Origin: Gliomastix tumulicola
Lineage: Eukaryota; Ascomycota; Sordariomycetes; Hypocreales; Bionectriaceae
DNA: 64,000 nucleotides
Assembly: GCA_001599755.1 (NCBI GenBank)
Contig: BCHX01000006.1
Location: 3,707,336-3,771,335 of the forward strand
Reading direction: 5' to 3'
Shown: one piece after another, positions 21,058-31,431 of the stretch
How the letters are laid out: each line of letters opens with the position of its first letter
Position numbering within the stretch: the first letter of the stretch is position 1
Program-made: the position numbers and the translations under genes
The notes under the pieces: generated by a model
The model's input: only the letters and a program-made list of their open reading frames with translations
Database searches by the model: none
What the model was told of the DNA's origin: nothing

Positions 21058-23193
21058 ATGGAGTCCCCTGAACCCAAGCCCGAGCCCGAGCCCCCCCAGC
21101 ATTACGCCCTCCTGATCGGCGTAGACTCCTACCGGGATGCCGACCGTCCGCTGTATGGCTGCGTCAACGACGTGAAGAAGATCTCGAGTCTCCTCAAGAA
21201 GCAGAACGCCCCTCCAATCCACGTCCGGACCTTCACCGCAACCGACAACGGAAAGGGCGGCCTCGTCGAGGACAGAAAGGACTGGCCGACGCACAACAAT
21301 GTCGTTGAGGCCTTGAGGGACCTCAAGAGCAAGACGAAGAAGAATGACCGTGTCTACATCCACTACTCGGGCCATGGAACATGCTTCCCGCCTCAGAACC
21401 AGTCGGAGAGGTATGAATTCGACACCTTCGGTGGCGTGTTGGCCCTGTGTCTCCTGAGCGAGGAGGATCCAGCCGTCACCGATGATATTCGAGGACCCAA
21501 GCTTGCCGCACTCTTGAACGGGCTCGCGTACAATAGCGCCGCCGTCACAGTCGTGCTCGACTGCTGCTTCTCTGGACGTATCTTTCGACATGACCAGACG
21601 CGTCATGTCAGATACATGCCACACACCTCGACCGGGTGGTGGGCCGCGGACGTGAGGGAAGACGGCCCCGAGGATCGCTTCAGCGATATCGACCATCTTG
21701 TAGACTATTTCCGCAACGTATCGATGATGCCTAATTGGATCACAGACCCAGAACAGTACACCGTCTTGGTCGCGTGCGGACCTCACCAGCTGGCGGCCGA
21801 GGTGAAAGTCGGCCAGGAGGTCTTCGGCAAGCTCTCGTACCATCTCTACGAGTACTTCAGGAAGTATGGGCTGCAGCGAAAGCTGAAGAATGTGTACAAC
21901 TACCTGGTGACAGAGTTTCGCAACCCGGACAGAGCAGCCATCGGGGACTGGGGTGATAGCGACCCTGACTCATGGATGGGCCAAACACCAGTGCTGTACG
22001 GGAACAAGGACATCAACTTCCTCGGTATGCCCGCCATGAAGGGCCTTGGAGCAGACATCCTGGACAAGGCAATGATGCACGTCGAGAAGTACAAGTTTGG
22101 ACATGACGAGTTCGAGTTCAGAGTCCAGGTGGGCGAGGCTCACGGCTTCCGTCCCGGAGACGAGTTCTATTTCCGCATACTCGAGCCGCTCGAATCACCG
22201 CTGTTTGCGGGAAGGCTGAGGGAGGTCGGCTCTGTGTCGTCTACCGTCGATATGGTCGACCTGACCGACAATCTCCAATACACGTTTTTCGATGCCCGCG
22301 AGGTGGTGGCTGAACCTCGGGTGAGGCATCGTCTTCACGACTTCCCTGTCTACCTGGACTCGACCGTTCCGGACAGGGACAAACTGACGGGAAGCCTGTC
22401 TCACTACTCTCTCAGCGTGCATGAGGATGAGTCGCAGCCGTACTTCTTCCACGTCACGCTGAAGACGGATGATACCGAGGGCATAGAGCGCTACGACATT
22501 CTCGATCCGGGGGGCAACAGCTTCATCAATCTGCCGTCGATGCTGGCATCGTCCTCGAGCACACCGCAAATCGCCGGCTACGTCGCGCATCTTGCGAACT
22601 ACACACTGGTCAAGTACCTCAAGAACGACCGCGATGACGAGGAGATGTCTGCGTTCCGAGACTCCTTTGACGTATATGCGGTGGACCGCTCGGGCGATAG
22701 ATTCGGAGCAGGTGATCTAATCGAGGTGCCAGACATCCCTCAGAACAGACTCTCGACCTTCGAGATCAGCTTTGAAAACCGCGGCAACACCACCTTGTAC
22801 TTGTACATCTACGCGCTGAGCCCGCTCTGGGAAGTCGACCACGTCCACCAAACCACGCTCGAGATGGTGCCACCGGCGGCGTTGGCATGGGGCCCGCGGA
22901 CAGAGAATCGCAACTATCGACCCTCGCTCAGCAAGAGGCTGCGTACCGTCGTGCCTGCCGCGATGAGGGGCAAGTTCAACTACTGCGACGACGTGGTCAA
23001 GGTCATCGTGACGTCCAAACCCACCACGTTTGACATATTCGACCTGCCTCATCTCGGAGGTGAGCACGAGCGCACCCATCGGGGGCAGGATCTTGAGAAG
23101 GAGAAACCTGGGGCTGCTGACTGCTGGGAAGCTTTCAGCTTTCCGGTTCGGACGACCTTCCAGGGGGATGAGAAGGAGGTTGTCGCGGGATAG
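21058..23193 (+). CDS. Caspase-domain (peptidase C14-like) protein
   Basis: A single exon of 711 residues. ATG 21058 is used because the six bases before it open only with TTG. An acidic Pro/Glu N-terminus precedes a caspase-fold domain (about residues 15-250). It begins HYALLIGVDSYRDADRPLYG and includes CVNDVKKISSLL. The catalytic dyad is seen: His106 in HYSGHGT and Cys170 in LDCCFSG. The C-terminal part is beta-rich; FEISFENRGNTTLYLYIYAL resembles DUF4384-like modules found behind caspase domains in fungal proteins. Such proteins are likely arginine/lysine-specific proteases related to metacaspases and are often linked to programmed cell death or non-self response, by family inference. It is convergent with the HET gene at 23696. 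Confidence 0.85.
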   Translation: MESPEPKPEPEPPQHYALLIGVDSYRDADRPLYGCVNDVKKISSLLKKQNAPPIHVRTFTATDNGKGGLVEDRKDWPTHNNVVEALRDLKSKTKKNDRVYIHYSGHGTCFPPQNQSERYEFDTFGGVLALCLLSEEDPAVTDDIRGPKLAALLNGLAYNSAAVTVVLDCCFSGRIFRHDQTRHVRYMPHTSTGWWAADVREDGPEDRFSDIDHLVDYFRNVSMMPNWITDPEQYTVLVACGPHQLAAEVKVGQEVFGKLSYHLYEYFRKYGLQRKLKNVYNYLVTEFRNPDRAAIGDWGDSDPDSWMGQTPVLYGNKDINFLGMPAMKGLGADILDKAMMHVEKYKFGHDEFEFRVQVGEAHGFRPGDEFYFRILEPLESPLFAGRLREVGSVSSTVDMVDLTDNLQYTFFDAREVVAEPRVRHRLHDFPVYLDSTVPDRDKLTGSLSHYSLSVHEDESQPYFFHVTLKTDDTEGIERYDILDPGGNSFINLPSMLASSSSTPQIAGYVAHLANYTLVKYLKNDRDDEEMSAFRDSFDVYAVDRSGDRFGAGDLIEVPDIPQNRLSTFEISFENRGNTTLYLYIYALSPLWEVDHVHQTTLEMVPPAALAWGPRTENRNYRPSLSKRLRTVVPAAMRGKFNYCDDVVKVIVTSKPTTFDIFDLPHLGGEHERTHRGQDLEKEKPGAADCWEAFSFPVRTTFQGDEKEVVAG

Positions 23194-23695
23194 TGAACGG
23201 GAGTCTTTATGCTAGGCATCACTCTCTTTGCGACTCTGTCTTTTCCCCTCTTCTTTGCGTATTTTGAGCGCATCATCGTTTTTGTCTTTCTTTCGCGTTC
23301 CATAGGCATTCGGAGATAGGCCGTCGCTGTCAGTCCGTAGCCAAGGTACGAGGTCAGGGGTGTCTTGTCTTGCTCCTCCAGCTTCCTCTACTAGGAGAAT
23401 GGTGGAGTGGTTTGGGAGTAAGGCCTTGTTCGAAGGATCGTTGTGAAATGCAATATAATGACAATAGTCACGAACACAGACCTGGTTCCTATTCCTCAGC
23501 CGTCGGGATATCAACGTCGCCGCGCTACAAAGCCAGACCATTCCTTCAAGTCGGGTATCCGTACCGTAAAGGTGCCACCTGGCCTGCCTACTATTCCGCA
23601 CTCGGAGCCGGCTTAACGTCTGATAGTACGCAGGGAGGTTTTATACCAGACTCTCAGCTCAATGTGGAATCTATGGGCAATGTCTTACACAGAAC
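23194..23695. other. Convergent 3' intergenic region
   Basis: Lies between the stops of the caspase-like and HET genes. Probably two 3' untranslated regions; no gene is seen. Confidence 0.5.
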
Positions 23696-26050
23696 TCATA
23701 CAAGGAGCAGAGTCTCAGAAGCACAGCTATCAAAAATCTTACCGGCATCGAACAAGGATGAGCTGTCTCTCTGCTGTGAATGAAATACTCCGAACCGCTT
23801 GAATACGCCTGAAAAATCTCTAAAAACCACCAGGCCAAGCGACCCCCGAATTCTCGGGTTAGACTGGAGGAGAAGTAGAAAGACCTCTTCACTGCCCGCA
23901 CCTCGACGATGACCAAGCAGAAGACTCTTGACAGCCTGGGCATCCTCTTGTGTGTCGGGTAGAATCTCCAATCTTGCACTCTCGTCGTAATCTATGTCGT
24001 TCACCATATCTCTTCCCTCCAGTCTGACACGCACAGGAAGTCCCGGTGAGGTAGCGATGCACTCTGATAGGGGCCGCATCTTTGCCCTGATGCTCAGCTG
24101 CGCGCTCTTGATCCCTCCAAAGGGCAAATTTTCATGTACGAGCTTGAAGCCGTAGCCTTCTATCTTGGCCTCCGCCTCCCAATCGCCATAGGCAATCCCC
24201 GTAATGCCAGTCCGGTCGATATTAGGTAGCACGGGTCCATCCACCGCAGCCCATGACCAACTCGGAGCTCGGTATTCCTGGGGACGGCTCGAACGAGACA
24301 GATCGAGGGTGTACCACAAAAGTTGATTTGCCCAGGAGATCTCCTCTTCCGGGAAGATTGGCATTCCGGCAACATATACCATGTCCTCTCCTTGGAGCCC
24401 ACTCAAGGACATCATGTGTTTTACCAGGGCCGACATCGCCAGAAGCTTGTCCTGAGGAAAGCCCAGATGCCGTTCGGTATAGTTCATGACCAAGCTCTGC
24501 CATATGTCTCGCGTTGGACGCATAAGCAGATCACCAATCGGGTATATGTCTCTCACGGGGCTGTCACTAGGCCCATGAGGGAGTCTGTGATCGATGTCTC
24601 GTTTGCTGCCGCCGCATCCAGCCGATCCACAGGCGCAGTACCAGTAGACTTGGCGCTCAGCGAATATGAGCAGGCGGCGAGACAGAAGAGACTCCTGCAT
24701 GGTCCAACCACGCGTTGCAGTGGGCTCAAAGGGGAGAGCGTTCTCATGGAGGAGATATACATGTCCTTCGTCAGTTCCGTCGACGCTTCGCAGTGCAAAA
24801 CGGATCGGCCCGCGGCTATAGGCGGCTTCCAGGCGGCGGTGCAGAAAACCTTGGGTGCAATCCGATGCCACAGCAGCGCATATAGTAACCGCGGCACTGG
24901 TGTAGTAGGTTGCCATTCTAGACAGCTCGATGGATTTGTCTTCGTCGTTGTCCTGATATATGCACAGAGCATCGACCCAGAGGTGCTGGATGTCAAGCTG
25001 CTGAACAGTGCGGATCGCATCTGCAATCGTCCTATTCAGCTCAGACGTGTGCATCCCGTTCCTCAGACGCTTGTCCTGCGACTGTGTCAAAGTCACAGAC
25101 TGCTGGCGACCCCAGCAGTAGGAGAGAATGGCAAAGCCATTTGTGCGTAGGTCGTCCCTCTCGTCTTCTGTCATGTCTGCGATGTCCACGAGCTTGATTA
25201 CCGACGTGTCCTCAGGATGGGTTTGCAACAGACGCGACGGTACATTGGCGATATTCGTCCACTCATCCAGAAGCATCTGAGGTCCGGACTGCCAACGATC
25301 CGTCACGGAGCCCGTAAGTCGCGGTCCTCGACATTGCGCATGTGTCGTCCTGCAAGTGTCCAGACAACGACGGGCAAACTTCCAGCTCCCCTCCGAGTCG
25401 ACATTCACTTCATAGGGGCGTGCGTCAATGTACATCGCAGCACGGTCACCCTCAGTTGTCCAGCCGTCTAAGCTGGCATGTGGAACGCTCCAGCCCCCAA
25501 ATTCAGCCGTGATCCAAAAGAGCTTGTTTGCCTGGCCGATGTTGCTGCTGCCTTTGAGGTGGAATCGACTCGTATCGAGCATCTTGTCGATCGAGTTAAG
25601 ATGACGGCCTTGCTCCGATCTCTCCATACGCTTTGCGAGAGAGACCAAAGAACCCAGACCTCGGAGGAGGTGGTCGTAGAGCGCACAGCCAGACCGCGCT
25701 GCATCCACAGCCTCGATGAGCGCGTGCGATAGCGTAGCTGAATAGAATACGCTTTGAAGCTGGTCCCACGCCCTGTTGTCGACTTGGATGGCCTCATCCT
25801 GGCAATGTTTGCACGAATGAGGAGCGTCGAACGTGAAGCTCCGAGGTGGTGTTTCGTGTTCGAGGAGGTGATAACCCCGCTTTCTGAGGAGAGCCTCGAT
25901 CTGGCTTCTCCGAACCGATGATTCGGTCTCTTGTTGGCTTGTATTGACGGCAGAGGACATGGTTCGCGTCTTGCGTGGGAGTATGACTGTTGAGCAGGAT
26001 CTGGCGGGAAGCGAGGTAGCGACGAGTTTGGTAGAGGAACAAGAGCGCAT
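23696..26050 (-). CDS. HET-domain protein (heterokaryon incompatibility type)
   Basis: A single exon of 784 residues from ATG 26050; ATG 25960 (MSSAVNTSQQ) is an alternative that would remove 30 residues. The HET domain lies at about residues 305-460: FAILSYCWGRQQSVTL, then LNRTIADAIRTVQQL, LWVDALCIYQDNDED, and YYTSAAVTICAA. These are the three conserved blocks of the domain. The C-terminal half contains YRAPSWSWAAVDGPV, a motif common after HET domains. HET proteins mediate cell death after hyphal fusion between unlike strains, but most genomes hold dozens and this one cannot be tied to a known locus. A TATA-like element lies 43 nt upstream of the first ATG. Confidence 0.9.
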   Translation of the reverse strand: MRSCSSTKLVATSLPARSCSTVILPRKTRTMSSAVNTSQQETESSVRRSQIEALLRKRGYHLLEHETPPRSFTFDAPHSCKHCQDEAIQVDNRAWDQLQSVFYSATLSHALIEAVDAARSGCALYDHLLRGLGSLVSLAKRMERSEQGRHLNSIDKMLDTSRFHLKGSSNIGQANKLFWITAEFGGWSVPHASLDGWTTEGDRAAMYIDARPYEVNVDSEGSWKFARRCLDTCRTTHAQCRGPRLTGSVTDRWQSGPQMLLDEWTNIANVPSRLLQTHPEDTSVIKLVDIADMTEDERDDLRTNGFAILSYCWGRQQSVTLTQSQDKRLRNGMHTSELNRTIADAIRTVQQLDIQHLWVDALCIYQDNDEDKSIELSRMATYYTSAAVTICAAVASDCTQGFLHRRLEAAYSRGPIRFALRSVDGTDEGHVYLLHENALPFEPTATRGWTMQESLLSRRLLIFAERQVYWYCACGSAGCGGSKRDIDHRLPHGPSDSPVRDIYPIGDLLMRPTRDIWQSLVMNYTERHLGFPQDKLLAMSALVKHMMSLSGLQGEDMVYVAGMPIFPEEEISWANQLLWYTLDLSRSSRPQEYRAPSWSWAAVDGPVLPNIDRTGITGIAYGDWEAEAKIEGYGFKLVHENLPFGGIKSAQLSIRAKMRPLSECIATSPGLPVRVRLEGRDMVNDIDYDESARLEILPDTQEDAQAVKSLLLGHRRGAGSEEVFLLLLQSNPRIRGSLGLVVFRDFSGVFKRFGVFHSQQRDSSSLFDAGKIFDSCASETLLLV

Positions 26051-26374
26051 GGTAGTCTCGCGCCTGAAACGACCCGAAGCAGGCCTCGTGGCGTATATAA
26101 CTACCCTAAAGCGTGTGTTCCCTTCATCAGCTGTAGCCCTGAGTATTCAACTTTCTAGAGGGTTCGGAAGAGGCGGAGGCTGTTGGCTGTTCATCATGGG
26201 GTCACATTCTCTTCTAGCATATTTATTCCATAGTATCGAGACCTAGTGCCGTGCCTTTTGCCTTCAATTTCGTCCCAGACGCCTGTCTATCCAACTTCTG
26301 GGGGCAACAGTCTCAACTGCTACAACTTCACGCGCTCATCTAGACTGGATAACCCCGTCGCAATGACCCTCATA
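26051..26374. other. Short intergenic region upstream of the HET gene
   Basis: No gene is seen. It contains a TATA-like element at about 26093-26100 (reverse strand TTATATAC) suitable for the HET gene. Confidence 0.4.
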
Positions 26375-28006
26375 TCAGACGCAATCAAATGAACTAGCGT
26401 CGTCGGTATCGTTCCCTCCGTTATACACCATCTTCTTGGGATACAGGCAGAGATTGCGTTCCGCACCTCCACTTGTACGGCCATAGAGAGTCTCCGGTTC
26501 AGTGTCATGCTCGACCCAGTCGACCAGAGACTCGAAGGACTTTCCAGGATACGCGCCGAAGCCGCCATCGCAGTGACCGATCCCGGGCGCTTGGAAGAAC
26601 CGGATGTAGTCAGCCGCGCTGGAGTCAACGGCGAGGACGCGCTTGTAGTACTCCTCAGTCCCGCCCTCCTGGATCTGAATGTCGTCCAGCCCGTGCCACA
26701 AAACAAACTTGCCACCGGCATCGCGGAAAGGTCGCAGGTCTGGGTCATCTGTGTTCATGAATGAAGACCATTCCTGCACCGAGAGCTGCCACAGACGATC
26801 AAACTGGGCATGTGTCAACTGGGAAGGATCAGCTGCAAGATCCTTCATAGCGAAGTTCTTCGTCCAGCTCAGGGCGATGCCGAAAGGCGACAATGAGCAG
26901 GTACCGTCCGCCGCACACACCGTATTGACAAGAGTGCCTCCTCCGGTAATGTTCGTTGTACGGCTCACGCCATAGTACCGCCATTCTCCGTCGGCCGTGT
27001 GGTAGCCAGCCCAAGCTGCCTCAGCAGCGATGACGGCAGCCTCAGAGATGGTGGCCGTACCGCTCGGGACATCGGGACAGTCGACGGTCAGACCCTGAAC
27101 GGAAGAGGCGTTGAAATTACACGTAGAAGGGTCCATGACATAACCATCCTTTACCCCGTCTATCTCGTCGCACTCCTTCAGAGCAGCTGCGGTCATGGCT
27201 TTGAACACGCACGGCGGCGGGATATCACTGCCGGCCGCATCTCTCAGGATGAGCTGCGGCATGATATCGGTCGAGAGGAATCTAGACCAGTTGATCGCAG
27301 GGCAGCTTCCGAGGATCCCGTGGTAGGCTTCCGGATAGCGCTGTGCCAGCATGAGACCCTGTCTCCCGCCCGTAGAACAGCCGTTCCAGTAGCGATACTG
27401 AGCGGGTTTCCCATAGAAGCTCTCGATGACATCTTGGCCGATGGAGGCCGCGTCCCCAATTGCACGGTATCCAAAGTCGGCCAGGGCTTCAGTGTCGACA
27501 TTTCCGGTGCTTCGCAGAGCCCAAGCATCGGAGTTCATGACCTCTGCGGAGTCTGGCAACGTGTTGGCCGAGACCCCGGCTGACGTTGACACGGTAGCCC
27601 AGCCTGAGACCAAGGGCGCAAGTACTCGGTTCTGCGCGTTCCCGGCCACAAAGCCAGAGCCACCGATCCCCATCATGCGTTCGTTCCATCCGTCGAGAGG
27701 CAGGTACACGCCAGTCTTGATGCCGATGCCCCTTGCGGCATAGCCCGGCCGGCGAGTTGTCACCGTCACATTGCAGAAGGACGGGATGCTGAAGTTGGCA
27801 GGCTGTGCAAAGGAGTTGGGAATCGGATTCGGGAGGGAGGCGACTGTGCTGTTGAAGACGATCGATGCCTCGATGGAGACGACCTCAAGTCCGACGATTG
27901 GGGAAATATCAATGGCACCAGGAGAGCATTGCAAGGGCCCGGGAGAACATTTTGAAGCCGAAACGAGGCCTGGCGCCAAGGCAAAGAGGCAAGTAGTAAA
28001 CTTCAT
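26375..28006 (-). CDS. Secreted tannase / feruloyl esterase family protein
   Basis: A single exon of 543 residues. ATG 28006 is preferred over the in-frame ATG at 28048 because MKFTTCLFALAPGLVSA is a clean signal peptide. It is an alpha/beta-hydrolase of the tannase/feruloyl esterase family, which cleaves ester bonds of gallates or hydroxycinnamates on plant polymers. The nucleophile motif is YWNGCSTGGRQGLMLAQRYP (GCSTGG, Ser). The acid is likely in LWHGLDDIQI and the base in APGIGHCDGGFG. The characteristic cysteine next to the Ser and another beside the His (CS-D-HC arrangement) are present. Calcium-loop residues lie in the Asp-rich region of the lid. Several NxS/T sites agree with secretion. 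Substrate cannot be told from sequence. Confidence 0.9.
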   Translation of the reverse strand: MKFTTCLFALAPGLVSASKCSPGPLQCSPGAIDISPIVGLEVVSIEASIVFNSTVASLPNPIPNSFAQPANFSIPSFCNVTVTTRRPGYAARGIGIKTGVYLPLDGWNERMMGIGGSGFVAGNAQNRVLAPLVSGWATVSTSAGVSANTLPDSAEVMNSDAWALRSTGNVDTEALADFGYRAIGDAASIGQDVIESFYGKPAQYRYWNGCSTGGRQGLMLAQRYPEAYHGILGSCPAINWSRFLSTDIMPQLILRDAAGSDIPPPCVFKAMTAAALKECDEIDGVKDGYVMDPSTCNFNASSVQGLTVDCPDVPSGTATISEAAVIAAEAAWAGYHTADGEWRYYGVSRTTNITGGGTLVNTVCAADGTCSLSPFGIALSWTKNFAMKDLAADPSQLTHAQFDRLWQLSVQEWSSFMNTDDPDLRPFRDAGGKFVLWHGLDDIQIQEGGTEEYYKRVLAVDSSAADYIRFFQAPGIGHCDGGFGAYPGKSFESLVDWVEHDTEPETLYGRTSGGAERNLCLYPKKMVYNGGNDTDDASSFDCV

Positions 28007-28545
28007 GATGGAGGCAATGTAGCTGCTTCGTAGATAGAGAGTTACCATTAGAGGTTAGGTAATAGCCTGGTAATTATATATATTCTCCCCGGTGCATACT
28101 AGTCATGACTTTACTCTTCCAATGATGACAAGATAAAGATAGGCTTCAACGTCCCGCACCACCTAGAATGTCACATATCTCGGGGATAGAGATACGTCCA
28201 AGGACCACCAGTGGTGATAGCAGCTTTAGCCGATGCTGGCTCAGGTCTAGACGAATGTGCCAGCTCCACACGAACGGGAGCTAGGTTAGCCACATTCGCG
28301 ATCGGGGACATGAAGCCGATCTTGGACTATCCGACTTCCGGCTTATCTCGCTAGACTATCTTCAGTCGGGCACAGAAGACTGCTTGTCCTACCATAGTAC
28401 GCTGATAACATCCTTCTGATAACCATTGACAGCTGGCCCCTATCTACTATTACACATATTGAAGACTTCTAAGCCACCAATACCCCCCAGGCGGTGGCAG
28501 ATTCCATCGGGTCTAGATCTCTTTGCACCGATTCCTCGACTTGGC
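28007..28545. other. Intergenic region
   Basis: Promoter of the tannase-like gene on the left; nothing else is recognised. Confidence 0.5.
28073..28084 (-). promoter_or_regulatory. TATA-like element of the tannase-like gene
   Basis: The AT-alternating run attatatatatt lies about 70 nt upstream of ATG 28006. The sequence is nearly palindromic, so strand is inferred from the gene. Confidence 0.4.
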
Positions 28546-29765
28546 TTAGAATATGGACAAGCAAAGTTCAGGGGGATGCTGAGACATGTTCAGCACTCTC
28601 TTGGCCTTCCAGAATGAAGAGCGGTCATTGTAGACTTCATCTGCTGGAAGAGCTCCCAGAGACTGAATAGGAAATAGCCAAAATCCCAGAGCGGGTTGCG
28701 GTGCTTTCTCCAGTTGCTCCGGCGTCTCTATCAAGCCGCCGTCCTTGCTACCCTTCTGCTGCCACTTGATCCATTTTTCGTTCTCTTCTTGCAGCCAGTC
28801 GACAGCGGACTGGTGGTCCACGATTCTGCTAGGTTCCTGCGCACCATCCCGGCAACAAGATATCATGAAGCGGTACTGAATGCTCCTGCTGAGATCTTCG
28901 TCGATGCCCCATTCCTCGAGGAGTTTCTTCCAGTGGAAGACCATCCGTCGTGGGTCAGTGGTGCCAACAAACACATGGCGCAGATCTTGAGCGATGTCTC
29001 TTGGGTCCTGCGGCAACCGCTCAAAAGCAGGTATAGAGGCGAGGATTGGACGAGAACGATGCATCTCGAACTTTCTTATCGTCGGGATCCCGTTCCGTGG
29101 GCCCTTGTGCATCCGCCCAGCGCTTTCGATAGATAGGAAGAGGAATTGCCGGAGATTTGATATCCAATGGGTGAAGGATGTTCGTTTGGTGGCGCTGAGC
29201 TGGATCATATCAATTCCATCGAGCCTGTTGATATCGTTCCCAGTCATAGCAAGATTGACAAGTCCAACTCCCCGTGGGTCGTTGGTGTTCAAGTCGTGTA
29301 TGAGGTCGACGAAACGGCTTTTTCCCTTCCCAGGATCGACATGCAGGATATCCAGCTCGGGGTTGAGGTAGAGCGTCCCATCTCTCCTCGTCCCATTCCA
29401 TTCATACCGGCATGAAATGTGTAGCCCTAGCAATTGTAAGCGTATTGCCAAGTTCCACGAGGTCAAGACCACTCACTGTAAAATCGCATGGCGACATCTC
29501 TTGACTCACCACAGATGTGGAAGAGTTTGCTCATCACGCGGTGGCTCTTGACCGTCACGGTGTAACGCCCATCATCTCCAACGTGCCTCTGTTGCCCATT
29601 CTCGGGGTCGGGATCGAGTCGAACATGGATGAAGCGCTCATGATGCAGTAGTGACTCCCAGATGTGGACTCTGAGCTCTTTGTGAAGTCGAGTGAACGAA
29701 TGGAATTGACAGCCATCAATTGCTTTTGATAGAGGATTGAACGGCTGGAGGTGTCTTTCGGTCAT
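28546..29765 (-). CDS. 2EXR-domain hypothetical protein
   Basis: Two exons on the reverse strand, 29765-29477 and 29426-28546, with a 50-nt intron, give 389 residues. ATG 29765 (MTERHLQPFNP) is used; the frame above it starts only at TTG. The 2EXR domain spans about residues 20-125: FHSFTRLHKELRVHIWE, then SKLFHICGESRDVAMRFY, then across the splice junction a Tyr/Trp-containing segment (CRYEWNGTRRDGTLYLNPEL). The rest is a large C-terminal domain of the kind usually found in this fungus-specific family. The family is uncharacterised but expanded in many Pezizomycotina. Confidence 0.8.
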
Positions 29766-30441
29766 TATCGCTTCTTCTCGTGATAGTGATTCATCGACGG
29801 GGTGACGAGATTTAGGCAATGGCCTGAAAAATGAGATACTATAGGTAAGAGTGTCGAGGTGGCATATGCTCAACTTATGCTACGCATGGCTGTGGGTGTC
29901 GCAATCGAAAGCCCAGGGGTACTGTAGCGATAGGGTCCTGCTGTTTTATATGCTTCAGTGAATCCTGCTGTGCCTCCACTGACGTTATAGTGGATATCTG
30001 ATGCTGACAGCCGCAACGCCGTCATTACGTATCCCGGCCTGGATTGATGATCCTTCCCTCGTTTCATGCTTATCCCTGCCCTTTTGATGTTAGATGCTTC
30101 ATCTGTGTTTCCTATGCCACAGCAAGCTAGGCAGTCAAGTAGGGGACAGGAAAACTGCCCCTGGGAAACTGCTGTCACGCCTCCCGCCTGCATGAGACTC
30201 TCATATCGGCAAGAATAATAATCTTTCAATCTTAGGACCTGAAGAAAAAGTTGTGGAAGTAATTCAATTTTATATCAAGGCTAGAAATCATTATGCCCTC
30301 TTGTAGTCTAATTGACTTCTGATATCTTTTGTTTAGAAGCTGCTTTATGAAGGTGTCGCGAGGACACTTTTCTGTCCCCCTCTTGTCAGCTTTGCCTATG
30401 CCGATGGCAGCAACTCAACCGTTGACATTGACCGTCTTGTA
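29766..30441. other. Intergenic region
   Basis: Divergent upstream region of the 2EXR gene and the orphan ORF at 30442. No gene is seen. Confidence 0.5.
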
Positions 30442-30912
30442 ATGACGGAAGATTGGGGCGCAATACAACGTGCGGGTTATAGCATTGATTCCCCACGGGC
30501 CGTGCTGGACTGCTCGCAGTTTCAAATCGACCATGACGGAGGGTTCTCGCCCCCAAGCGAGCTCATATTAGCCTCACACCTAGACCAAAGGCTGCTGGTC
30601 CAGAATGCACGCCGGCTCTTAGTGACAGGTCACAAAGTGCGGCTTCGTTTATTCCTAATCGATGATGAGTACTTCGTTGTCCAGGACGTTGCAAGCACGA
30701 ATGGCACGGAGCAGTTATGGAATTATAAATGGCGTGTCCCATTCCATTTTGATGTTCACTCCGAAGCCCCGAACCGAGAGAATGGCCTCAACGAGCCCTT
30801 CCCAGCACTCATCCTCCTAGCAGACAAGTACTTTTCATTGAACTTTTCAAATAGAGGACGGCTCAAGATAGAGCATGGCATGGCGAGGACATTCGAGAAT
30901 TTGAAGAAATGA
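30442..30912 (+). CDS. Hypothetical 156-residue protein
   Basis: An uninterrupted ATG-to-TGA frame with balanced composition and no low complexity. No family was recognised. It has no signal peptide or membrane helix. Alternating hydrophobic and charged stretches (VRLRLFLIDDEYFVVQDVAS) suggest a beta-rich soluble fold. The size and lack of introns leave open a chance ORF or a fragment of a longer gene. The start has A at -1 and -2 but no strong context. Confidence 0.4.
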   Translation: MTEDWGAIQRAGYSIDSPRAVLDCSQFQIDHDGGFSPPSELILASHLDQRLLVQNARRLLVTGHKVRLRLFLIDDEYFVVQDVASTNGTEQLWNYKWRVPFHFDVHSEAPNRENGLNEPFPALILLADKYFSLNFSNRGRLKIEHGMARTFENLKK

Positions 30913-31431
30913 TATGCGTACGAACATAGGGAGAACATGTTGCTCCTGTTGAAATGGGATGGAAGGGTAGCAGAGCGGAGAGCACTTATAGAAATCGAAA
31001 GTAAGTTGCTCGTTGACGCTGACCGGGAAAGACAAGAATTTTACTGAGGACAAATAGATGGATCTTTAGTAATCAGCAGCATTTATTGGAAATACCTGGC
31101 ATTTAATCACATACCTACAATTGTTCCCCCTTCATGCCTCGGTTCGTCAGCAGTGTCTCGGAGAGCTGCAATTCCCGTGATGCCGCGACTACCCTGCAGT
31201 GCTTCACCAATTTTCACGTGATACTTAGGCGGGACTTTCCCTTCAACAACCGCACAGGTTGCAACACTTCGCAAAACGCCCGTCAGCACCAGACTCAACA
31301 GAATTACCAACGCCCCAGCGCCCCTGATTACCCTTTCTACATTACTATCGACCTTGATAGCCATTCGCACTACTCACAAACAGGGCACTAATCCCACCAA
31401 TCCCGCGCCAGGGATCAAGCAAGATTACACT
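30913..31431. other. Intergenic region upstream of the amidase
   Basis: Holds small reverse-strand frames (31107-31370, 30847-31053) that are not supported by family resemblance. Probably promoter and leader of the amidase gene. Confidence 0.45.

Noticed and set aside
31107..31370. Small reverse frame with one hydrophobic segment and a possible donor site at its end
   Set aside because: Its start is GTG, the only possible continuation overlaps another ORF, and no family is recognised. I could not support a gene.
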